Shown here: one piece after another, positions 1-5,227 of the stretch
Numbering within the stretch: position 1 is the first letter of the stretch
Layout: each line of letters begins with the position of its first letter
Origin: Planctomycetota bacterium
Lineage (GTDB): Bacteria > Planctomycetota > UBA1135 > UBA2386
NCBI GenBank assembly: GCA_016793305.1
Contig: JAEUHU010000234.1
Location: 1-5,227 of the forward strand
DNA length: 5,227 nt
Reading direction: 5' to 3'
Program-made: the position numbers and the translations under genes
Notes under the pieces: generated by a model
Seen by the model: the letters and a program-made list of their open reading frames with translations, nothing else
Databases searched by the model: none
Told to the model about the DNA's origin: nothing

Positions 1-1
1 C

Positions 2-1093
2 GTGCCATCCCGCGAGCACACGCTGGTCGACTTGGTGCGCCAGCAGCTCGCCTACGAAGAGGTCCCGGACCTGCTCGCGTCGGCGGTGGTGGCGTTGGTC
101 GAGCACCTCGACGACCGCGGCTTGCTGCCGTTCCCGATCGATGCCCTCGCCGTCGAGCTGGACCTGCCGCAGGCCCTGCTGCAGGAGGCCCACGACGTGC
201 TGCGCACGCTCGAACCGCGCGGCATCGGCGCTCGCGACCCGATCGAGGCGATGCTGCTTCAGGCGGTCGGCGACCCGGACCTGCCGCTGATCGAACGGCT
301 GCTGCGCGACCACCTCGACGAGCTGTCGCGCAACAAGCTGCCCGACGTGGCGAAGGCGCTGCGTGTGTCGGTCGACGACCTGCGCGAACTGCTGCTGCGC
401 ATGCGCGAGCTGAGTCCGCGGCCCGCGGCCGGCTTCCGCGCCGACGACGATCCGGCCCTGCGGCCCGACGCCTATGCGTGGCTGCACGACGGCACCGTGC
501 AGGTCGCACTCGACGACGCGTCGTTGCCCGACCTGCAGGTGTCGGCCGAGTACGCGGCCCTGGCCCAGGACCGCAGCACCGCCCGCGAGGTGCGCGACTA
601 CCTGAAGCCGAAGCTGCGTTCGGCGCGCGACCTGATCGACGCCGTGCAGCAGCGCCAGGCCACCCTGTTGCGCGTCACCGAGGCGGTGATGCGCGAGCAG
701 AAGCCGTTCCTGCAGAAGGGGCGGGCGGCGATCCGGCCGCTGCGCATGAGCGACATCGCCGCCCAGCTCGAACTGCACACTTCCACCGTCAGCCGCGCGA
801 TCGCCGGCAAGAGTGTGCAGACCGATCGCGGCGTGTTCCTGCTGCGCGACTTCTTCGACGGCGCGCGGCTCGAACAGCAGGGCGGCGAAGGGCAGGGCCG
901 CATGGCCATCGGCGAGCAGATCGCCGAACTGGTCGCCGGCGAGGACAAGCAGGCGCCGTTGTCCGACGACGAACTCGTCGCGCGGCTCGGTGCGCGCGGC
1001 GTGCAGTGTGCGCGCCGCACCGTCACGAAGTACCGCAAGCAGCTCGGCATTCCGTCGAGCTACCTGCGCAGAAGGTTCGGAGATCCGACATGA
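2..1093 (+). CDS. rpoN: RNA polymerase sigma-54 factor (5' partial)
   Basis: Alternative sigma factor that directs RNA polymerase to -24/-12 promoters and needs an AAA+ enhancer-binding activator to melt DNA. The window holds 363 residues. Residues 1-190 fit the core-binding domain, including LEPRGIGARDP (70-80), a family hallmark. Residues 247-287 form the helix-turn-helix region (MSDIAAQLELHTSTVSRAI, then DRGVFLLRDFF). The C-terminal RpoN domain recognises the -24 element and carries the RpoN box ARRTVTKYRK (337-346; usual form ARRTVAKYRE), followed by LGIPSSYLRRR. Family members are about 430-500 residues. The Gln-rich region I that contacts activators is missing here, so the frame almost certainly continues upstream of base 2 and the GTG at 2-4 is probably internal. 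The stop overlaps the next start (ATGA). The usual proteobacterial neighbours hpf and ptsN do not follow. Family identity is certain; the true start is not visible. Confidence 0.96.
   Translation: MPSREHTLVDLVRQQLAYEEVPDLLASAVVALVEHLDDRGLLPFPIDALAVELDLPQALLQEAHDVLRTLEPRGIGARDPIEAMLLQAVGDPDLPLIERLLRDHLDELSRNKLPDVAKALRVSVDDLRELLLRMRELSPRPAAGFRADDDPALRPDAYAWLHDGTVQVALDDASLPDLQVSAEYAALAQDRSTAREVRDYLKPKLRSARDLIDAVQQRQATLLRVTEAVMREQKPFLQKGRAAIRPLRMSDIAAQLELHTSTVSRAIAGKSVQTDRGVFLLRDFFDGARLEQQGGEGQGRMAIGEQIAELVAGEDKQAPLSDDELVARLGARGVQCARRTVTKYRKQLGIPSSYLRRRFGDPT
1079..1082 (+). promoter_or_regulatory. Shine-Dalgarno GGAG for the rpoN-coupled membrane protein
   Basis: GGAG lies 7 bases before the ATG at 1090, inside the last codons of rpoN. 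It fixes the start of the downstream gene at 1090, although that frame is open back to 478. Together with the ATGA overlap it supports translational coupling to rpoN. The motif and spacing are seen; the coupling is inferred. Confidence 0.6.
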
Positions 1094-1758
1094 CCCGCTA
1101 CGACCCGTTCGCCTACGGCAACGTGAAGCTCGACGAGAAGGCCGCAGGTGCAGAGGCCCAGCCGGAAGACCTGTTGTTCGCCGACGCGGTGCCGGTGAAG
1201 CAGGCGCCACCGGCGGCTGATGCCAGCTGGAGTCTGCTCGACGAGGATGTCGGCAGCCTGCTGCCCGGCAAGGCTCCCGCCAGCCGGGCCGCAGCCAGCA
1301 AGGCGGCCGAGGAGTTCGGCGCGGACATCCTCGGGGAGATGGCCGATGCGTCTCCGGCGGCGAAGAAGCCGGCTCCGGCGGCCCGACCGCGCGCCGCGGC
1401 GTCGCGGCCGGCGAGCGCCCCGATGCAGCGCCCGAGTGCGCCGAGCAGCCCGACCGGTGGGGCGAGTGCCGGTCGGCCGACCCCGGCGGCGAGTCCGGCC
1501 CAAGCAGCCGCGGCGGCCCAGCCGGTCGCGACCGCGGCCTCGTCCGCGGCCGCCGCCCCGGCCAAGCCCGCGGGGATGGTGCTGCCCCGGCGGAGTCGCC
1601 CGATGGCGGCGTTGATGGTGCCGCTCTCGCTGTGCGTCGGCGGCGGCACGGCAGCCTCCTGGCTGCTGGTGATGCAGCAGAACCCGGTGCTGGCGGGCAT
1701 CGCCGGCTTGCTGACGCTGGTCAGCGCCACGTTCTCCTGGTTGCTGCTGCGCGGCTGA
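1090..1758 (+). CDS. Hypothetical Ala/Pro-rich protein with a C-terminal two-helix membrane anchor, coupled to rpoN
   Basis: I do not recognise a family. The product is 222 residues. The N-terminus (MTRYDPFAYGNVKL) is aromatic and looks like a conserved peptide. Residues 15-85 are acidic and hold three short hydrophobic/acidic patches (EDLLFAD 26-32, WSLLDEDVGSLL 47-58, FGADILGEM 76-84). Residues 88-162 are an Ala/Pro/Ser low-complexity linker, probably disordered. A basic RRSR (167-170) precedes two hydrophobic segments (about 172-195 and 199-220), and the chain ends at RG. There is no signal peptide, so I infer a cytoplasmic N-terminus tethered to the inner face of the membrane by a helical hairpin. 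The start at ATG 1090 is chosen from the GGAG site and the overlap with the rpoN stop. The context suggests co-expression with sigma-54; whether it acts on sigma-54 is unknown. The long Ala/Pro stretch could partly reflect GC-driven drift. The in-frame extension back to 478 is only a shadow of rpoN. Confidence 0.78.
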   Translation: MTRYDPFAYGNVKLDEKAAGAEAQPEDLLFADAVPVKQAPPAADASWSLLDEDVGSLLPGKAPASRAAASKAAEEFGADILGEMADASPAAKKPAPAARPRAAASRPASAPMQRPSAPSSPTGGASAGRPTPAASPAQAAAAAQPVATAASSAAAAPAKPAGMVLPRRSRPMAALMVPLSLCVGGGTAASWLLVMQQNPVLAGIAGLLTLVSATFSWLLLRG

Positions 1759-1780
1759 GTTCGGGCCAGCCTGTCGACGG

Positions 1781-1797
1781 CGTGGGCACGGCCCACG
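1781..1797 (+). other. GC-rich hairpin between the membrane-protein gene and truA
   Basis: CGTGGGC (1781-1787) pairs perfectly with GCCCACG (1791-1797) around a 3-base loop, ACG. It starts 23 bases after the upstream stop and ends 38 bases before the proposed truA start. No T-tract follows, so it is not a standard intrinsic terminator. It could slow or end rpoN-operon transcripts, or shape the truA leader. Seven-pair GC stems are not rare in such sequence, so any function is uncertain. Confidence 0.3.
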
Positions 1798-1835
1798 ATC
1801 GGCGCTGCGTTGCCGCCACCGTCGCCGTCCCTATC

Positions 1836-2648
1836 GTGACGGCGGTGCCGACCTACCTGCTGACGATCGCCTACCACGGCACCCGCTTCCACGGCTGGCA
1901 ACAGCAGGCTGGCTTCCGCACGGTGCAGGAGGACCTGGTCCGCGCGTTCGCTGCGATCGACTGCCCGAACGTGCACGTCGAAGGAGCCGGCCGCACCGAT
2001 GCCGGTGTGCATGCGTTCGGCCAGTGCGCGCACGTGGTGATCGAACGCGACATGGCGCCCGACCGGCTGCTGCTGGCGTTGAACACGAACCTCGAGGACG
2101 ACGTCGCGGTGCAGGCGGTGCGCCGGGCGCCCGAGGGCTTTCACGCCCGCTTCCACGCCGCGGGCAAGCGCTACGCGTACCGCTGCGTCACCGCGCCGAT
2201 CCGGCCGGCGATCGGGCGCGACCTGTACCACTGGGTGCGGCGGCCGGTCGACCTCGCGGCGATGCGGCAGGCGGCGCAGTGCCTGCGCGGGCGCCACGAC
2301 TTCGCGGCGTTCGCCAGCAACCCCGGCTATCCGAGGAAGCGCGGCACGACCCGCACGCTGCACCACGTGCATCTGCTGCGGCGTGCCGGCGGGTTCGACT
2401 TCGTCGTGCAGGGCGGCGGGTTCCTCTACAACATGGTCCGCAACCTGGTCGGCTCGCTGCTCGAGGTCGGCTACGGCAACCGCAGTCCCGAGTGGTTCGC
2501 GGACGTGCTGGCGAGCCGGGATCGTCGGCAGGCCGGGCCGACCGCGCCACCGCACGGGCTCTACCTGCTGCGCGTGCTCTACGCCGCCGACCTGTCGCCG
2601 GCTGGGGAAGAGCCGGGGGTGGCGTCGCCCGGTGGCGACGACGACTGA
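1836..2648 (+). CDS. truA: tRNA pseudouridine(38-40) synthase TruA
   Basis: Converts uridine to pseudouridine at positions 38, 39 and 40 in the anticodon arm of many tRNAs, in the cytoplasm. From GTG 1836 the product is 270 residues, the same length as E. coli TruA. The N-terminal half has TIAYHGTRFHGWQQQ (10-24) and the catalytic motif GRTDAGVHA (52-60), with Asp55 as the expected nucleophilic aspartate. GKRYAYR (110-116) carries the conserved active-site tyrosine. The C-terminal half has GRHDFAAFA (152-160), FLYNMVRNLVGSLLEVG (196-212) and APPHGLYLL (237-245). The tail after 250 is short, acidic and Gly/Pro-rich. GTG 1836 is chosen because it places the first strand at the family's usual distance from the start; GTG 1845 is also possible. 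The frame stays open upstream to 1632 but there overlaps the previous gene and shows no family similarity. No Shine-Dalgarno is visible. All key residues are present. Confidence 0.97.
   Translation: MTAVPTYLLTIAYHGTRFHGWQQQAGFRTVQEDLVRAFAAIDCPNVHVEGAGRTDAGVHAFGQCAHVVIERDMAPDRLLLALNTNLEDDVAVQAVRRAPEGFHARFHAAGKRYAYRCVTAPIRPAIGRDLYHWVRRPVDLAAMRQAAQCLRGRHDFAAFASNPGYPRKRGTTRTLHHVHLLRRAGGFDFVVQGGGFLYNMVRNLVGSLLEVGYGNRSPEWFADVLASRDRRQAGPTAPPHGLYLLRVLYAADLSPAGEEPGVASPGGDDD
2623..2640 (+). other. Hairpin in the last codons of truA
   Basis: CGTCGCC (2623-2629) and GGCGACG (2634-2640) form a perfect 7-bp stem around the loop CGGT, just before the truA stop at 2646-2648. There is no T-tract. It may help end or stabilise the truA transcript, or it may simply come from the Gly/Asp-rich tail codons (SPGGDDD). 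Confidence 0.25.
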
Positions 2649-2734
2649 CGCGCGGTGGGCCGTCAGGCCGGCCTTCGGGATCGCGGCGTGGACCGCTGGC
2701 GGGGATCACGAAGCCCGGTACGGTGGCGCGCCCC

Positions 2735-2749
2735 CGATTCCGCGAATCG
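2735..2749 (+). other. Inverted repeat in the leader of the exported-protein gene
   Basis: CGATTC (2735-2740) and GAATCG (2744-2749) flank the loop CGC. An outer GCCCC (2730-2734) can pair with GGGGC (2759-2763), leaving an asymmetric bulge. It lies in the 147-base spacer between truA and the gene starting at 2796, about 45 bases before that start. It could be a leader hairpin, an operator or a GC-only terminator for truA. The pairing is seen; no function can be assigned. The rest of the spacer holds a perfect 10-base palindrome, AGGCCGGCCT (2665-2674), and no convincing -35/-10 or -24/-12 pair. Confidence 0.25.
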
Positions 2750-2795
2750 TCGCGGGTGGGGGCCGTAGAGCCGCGCTCCTCCGTCGAGCTTCGCC

Positions 2796-4601
2796 ATGAC
2801 CACGCCCATCCACCGCTCCCGCCTGCTGCCGCTCGTGCTGAGCGGCTGCCTCTCTGCCCTCGCTCTCGGCCAGCAAGGCCCTCTTGCGGAGACCGCCGCA
2901 TCGGGCCAGGACCTGTTCGCCCGATTGCCGGCCTCGACCTACGCCGCGGTGCAGTTCGCCGGCCTCGACGCCTGCCGGACGGCCTCCGCGGCGTCGCCCG
3001 TGCGACCGCTGGTCGAACAGCTGCTGCACAACCTGCCCGAAGAGCTGCGCACGCGCTTCTTCGAACAGGGCCTCGACCGCGCCGCCGACGAGTTGCGCGA
3101 GGGCCTCGAACACGCCGGCCTGCGGCCGGGCGACGTGCGCGACCTGCTGGCGCGGCCGATGGTGCTCGCACTCGGTCGGCTGACGCTCGAGGGCAAGGGG
3201 CCGTCGGTGGCGCTGCTGGTCGACGAAGGGCCGGCCCGCGGCGCCCGCGAGCGTTGCTGGGATGCGCTGACGCAGCGCTTGCTGCGCAAGGCGAGCGTTG
3301 GCGGGGCCGTGTCGATCGCCGGTGCCGACGTACAGCACCTGCGCCTGCCCGACGGCCCGCCGCTGTTCGTCGGCACGGTCGGCGGCGCGTTCGTCGTCAC
3401 CAACAGCCGCGGCTACCTGCAGGAACTCGCCGCGGTTGCCACCGGCGGAGCCAGCTTCGCCGACAGCCCGATGCTGCGCCGCAGCCGCGAACGGGCGCCC
3501 GGCACAGCGTTGCTGTCGCTCGCCGTCGACACACGGTGGGCGGCGGCGATGCTGCAGCCGCTCCTTCCCTACGAAGCCGCCGCCTTCGCCGACGCGCTCG
3601 GACTCGGCGCCGTCGACGGCTTCGTGGCGACCAGCTCGTTCGGCGCCGACGGCAGTTGCGACCTGCTGCACCTCGGCATGGCCGGCGCGCCGAGCGGCCT
3701 GACCAAGGCACTGTTCGCCGGCCCGCTCGACCTGTCGTTCCTGCGTGCGTGCCCGGCCAGCACGGTGATGGTCGGGGCTGCGCACCTCGACGTCGACGCG
3801 TTCGTCGCGGCCGCCGAACGGCTGGTGGCCCTGCTGCCCGAGGAAGTGCAGGCCGAGATGCGCGACGAGTTCCGGCGTGAACTGCGCCAGGCCGGCATCG
3901 GCGCCGACGGCCTGCGTCGGGCGCTCGCCAGCTTCGGCCCGCAGGTGGCGATGGCGTTGTCGCTCGCCGCCGACGGCCTGCCGAAGCCCGAGCTGCTGAT
4001 CCGGCTCACGCTGCGCGACGGCGACGCGGTGGCGCGCCTGCTGCAGCGCCTCGAGAGGGTCACGACGGAGAACGGGCTCGAGTGGCGTTCGCGCGCCGTC
4101 GACGGCGCCACGGTGCGCTACTGCCAGCTGCCGCTCGGCGACTCGCCGCTGCAGCTGACGCCGTGCTACGCGCAGGTCGGCGACACGCTGTGGCTCGGTT
4201 CGGAGGTCGCGGTGCTGGTGCGCACGCTGCGCCCGGCGGAGGACCACGAAGGACTCGACCAGCAGGACGATGCACCGGCGCTGCTGGCGCAGGCCGGCGA
4301 CGCCAACGGCGTGCTGCACGTTCGCACCGGGCATCTCGCCGCCATGCTGTGGCCGCTGCTCGAGACGTGGGTGATCCCGCAGCTCGACGCGCAGCGCGAC
4401 GAACTGGGCTTCGGCAGCGAAGTGCTGCCCGACGAGGAGCTGGTGCAGGCGGCACTCGGCACGTCGACCACCGTGCTGCGCGTCGATGCGCACGGCTTCG
4501 CGGTCGAGCAGCACGGTCCGACGCGCTTCGGCCAGCAGATGGCGGCCCTCGGCTTCGTGCTCGACGAGCTGCTGGCGCGCGCCGCGGCGAAGATCTTCTG
4601 A
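2796..4601 (+). CDS. Exported protein of two related halves, DUF3352-like
   Basis: A 601-residue protein with no recognisable enzyme motif. The N-terminus has basic residues (H6, R7, R9) and a hydrophobic stretch (10-24). Signal peptidase I could cut after ALG (25), just before QQG. A lipobox-like LSGC (15-18) offers a lipoprotein alternative, but leaves a very short hydrophobic core. The mature part looks like two copies of one module, about 40-308 and 314-601. Each begins with PAST (46-49 and 320-323), has a Gly-containing strand (RPMVLALGRL, GPQVAMALSL), a helix, an LP-containing strand, a display-like strand (GGAFVVTNS, GDTLWLGS), and AAML.PLL (250-257 and 515-522). This order resembles DUF3352-type proteins of unknown function; that assignment is from memory and tentative. 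There are no internal membrane segments, so a periplasmic or cell-envelope location is likely. The ATG at 2796 is chosen because it gives the signal peptide; no clear Shine-Dalgarno precedes it. Confidence 0.87.
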   Translation: MTTPIHRSRLLPLVLSGCLSALALGQQGPLAETAASGQDLFARLPASTYAAVQFAGLDACRTASAASPVRPLVEQLLHNLPEELRTRFFEQGLDRAADELREGLEHAGLRPGDVRDLLARPMVLALGRLTLEGKGPSVALLVDEGPARGARERCWDALTQRLLRKASVGGAVSIAGADVQHLRLPDGPPLFVGTVGGAFVVTNSRGYLQELAAVATGGASFADSPMLRRSRERAPGTALLSLAVDTRWAAAMLQPLLPYEAAAFADALGLGAVDGFVATSSFGADGSCDLLHLGMAGAPSGLTKALFAGPLDLSFLRACPASTVMVGAAHLDVDAFVAAAERLVALLPEEVQAEMRDEFRRELRQAGIGADGLRRALASFGPQVAMALSLAADGLPKPELLIRLTLRDGDAVARLLQRLERVTTENGLEWRSRAVDGATVRYCQLPLGDSPLQLTPCYAQVGDTLWLGSEVAVLVRTLRPAEDHEGLDQQDDAPALLAQAGDANGVLHVRTGHLAAMLWPLLETWVIPQLDAQRDELGFGSEVLPDEELVQAALGTSTTVLRVDAHGFAVEQHGPTRFGQQMAALGFVLDELLARAAAKIF

Positions 4602-4618
4602 GCCCGCCGCGGCTCAGA
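4597..4618. terminator. Shared hairpin covering both convergent stop codons
   Basis: TCTGAGCC (4597-4604) and GGCTCAGA (4611-4618) are perfect inverted repeats around a 6-base loop, CGCCGC. The left arm contains the TGA of the exported-protein gene (4599-4601) and the right arm contains the TGA of the minus-strand methyltransferase (4614-4616). The same hairpin can therefore form at the 3' end of both transcripts. No T-run follows on either strand, so it is not a classical intrinsic terminator. A role in two-way termination or 3'-end protection is inferred from position and symmetry. Confidence 0.45.
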
Positions 4619-5227
4619 TCCGCGCCAGCACGACCTTGAGCGGCGGCCGGCCGTCGAACGACGGGAAGTCCGGATCGACCGGGATCGGCTGCAGGTCGCG
4701 CAGCGGCCGCCCGGCCTTCTCCGCGCAGCGCCGCAGCGCGTCGTGCCAGCCGGCTTCGTCGACGGCCGGCACGTGGTTGGTCGCCAGCACCGCGCCACCG
4801 TCGGCGAGGGCCAGCAGGGCCGGCTTCCACAGCGACTGGTAGTCGGCGACCAGGTCGATCGTGCCGAACGGCGTCTTCGCGTAGCGCGGTGGATCGAGCA
4901 CGACGAGGTCGAACGGCGTGCGTTCGACCCGCACGAACGGCACGTGCTTGCCGCGCCGCTGCACCGGCAGGCCGGCGAGCTGGCGCAGCACCGGCAGGCA
5001 GTCGGAGTGCAGGAACCGGCAGCGTTCCGCCGGCAGGTCGTTCGCGGCGGCGTTCTGGCGGCCGACCGCGAGGGCGCTCTCGGCGAAGTCGACGTTGCAC
5101 ACGTCGCGAGCACCGGCCGTGGCGGCGACCACACCGACGCCGCAGGTGTAGGCGAACAGGTTCAGCACACGCAGGCCTCGGGCGAGCTGTCGCACGGTGG
5201 CGCGGCCACTGCGCAGGTCGAGGAACA
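4614..5227 (-). CDS. Class I SAM-dependent RNA methyltransferase, RlmI/RlmK type (5' partial)
   Basis: Visible are 203 C-terminal residues; the frame runs off the window edge at 5227. Reading inward it begins FLDLRSGRATVRQLARG, matching the FLDQR-like segment that leads into the methyltransferase fold of RlmI-type enzymes. Motif I is VLNLFAYTCGVGV (about 20-32, SAM binding), motif II is NVDFAESAL with RQNAAAND, and motif IV is FDLVVLDPPRYAKTPFG (105-121). DYQSLW and GGAVLATNH follow, and the protein ends LKVVLARI. E. coli RlmI is about 396 residues, so roughly half, including any N-terminal PUA domain, lies outside. The likely role is methylation of 23S rRNA, but the target base is not determined. 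Where RlmI has a Cys-containing SCS after the GG turn, this protein has TNH, closer to the SNN of RlmK. A stretch at about 83-103 (PVQRRGKHVPFVRVERT) looks like a small insertion before motif IV. The GTG at 5195 is probably internal. The gene converges on the exported-protein gene with 12 bases between stops. Confidence 0.92.
   Translation of the reverse strand, partial: FLDLRSGRATVRQLARGLRVLNLFAYTCGVGVVAATAGARDVCNVDFAESALAVGRQNAAANDLPAERCRFLHSDCLPVLRQLAGLPVQRRGKHVPFVRVERTPFDLVVLDPPRYAKTPFGTIDLVADYQSLWKPALLALADGGAVLATNHVPAVDEAGWHDALRRCAEKAGRPLRDLQPIPVDPDFPSFDGRPPLKVVLARI

Noticed and set aside
478..1089. Upstream extension of the membrane-protein frame across rpoN
   Set aside because: The extension is Arg/Ala-rich shadow sequence over conserved sigma-54 domains. 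The GGAG site and ATGA overlap place the start at 1090.
1351..1575. Ala/Pro-rich segment as a possible frameshift or tandem DNA repeat
   Set aside because: No exact nucleotide repeat unit is visible, and the same frame continues into clear membrane helices, so it is a low-complexity linker.
1113..2555. Long minus-strand open frame opposite the membrane-protein gene and truA
   Set aside because: It is the antisense of two supported genes. Its Arg/Ala/His-rich sequence has no family motif, and long antisense frames are expected at this GC content.
2696..2724. Possible sigma-70-type promoter (CTGGCG, 17 bases, TACGGT) before the exported-protein gene
   Set aside because: Only about half of each hexamer matches consensus and similar matches are easy to find in GC-rich DNA, so it is not annotated.
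2697..2738. Possible sigma-54 promoter (TGGC blocks at 2697 and 2724)
   Set aside because: The spacing between GG and a downstream GC is wrong (13 bases from the first, none at 10 from the second) and no TTGC element follows.
2024..3880. 618-codon plus-strand frame spanning truA and the exported-protein gene
   Set aside because: It is out of frame with both supported genes, Arg/Pro/Ala-rich and without motifs.
2706..4514. 602-codon minus-strand open frame opposite the exported-protein gene
   Set aside because: The plus-strand frame has a signal peptide and repeated domain structure. The antisense product is a low-complexity Arg/Gln/Gly mixture, so its length reflects base composition.

Overview
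This is a very GC-rich bacterial window, with G or C at most third codon positions. It is densely coded, with five protein genes and almost no spacer. Four genes lie on the plus strand: the 3' part of rpoN (sigma-54), a small Ala/Pro-rich membrane-anchored protein, truA (tRNA pseudouridine synthase) and a large exported protein built from two related halves. The fifth lies on the minus strand, converges on the exported-protein gene, and is the C-terminal part of an RlmI/RlmK-type RNA methyltransferase. Two genes, rpoN and the methyltransferase, are cut by the window edges.

Organism: sigma-54 rules out groups that generally lack it, such as Actinobacteria. The genes that usually follow rpoN in Proteobacteria (hpf, ptsN) are absent. 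Shine-Dalgarno sequences are weak in front of two of the three complete genes, and the duplicated exported protein resembles those of high-GC planctomycetes. A high-GC planctomycete is my best guess, with a myxobacterium or relative as the alternative. This is inference from style and context only.

Layout: 2-1093 is rpoN, lacking region I and part of the core-binding domain. Its TGA overlaps the ATG of the next gene (ATGA at 1090-1093), so the 222-residue two-helix membrane protein (1090-1758) is probably translationally coupled to sigma-54. A 77-base gap with a strong GC hairpin separates it from truA (1836-2648). A 147-base spacer with no clear promoter precedes the 601-residue exported protein (2796-4601). 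Only 12 bases lie between that gene's stop and the stop of the minus-strand methyltransferase (4614-5227). A perfect 8-bp inverted repeat contains both stop codons and may act as a two-way transcript end.

How the genes relate: truA and the methyltransferase are RNA-modification housekeeping genes, but their opposite orientations argue against a shared operon. The rpoN-membrane protein pair is the only tight coupling. The points most worth following are the undescribed sigma-54-coupled membrane protein, the internal duplication of the exported protein, and the methyltransferase motif that looks RlmK-like rather than RlmI-like. I see no mobile element, CRISPR array, RNA gene or defence system.
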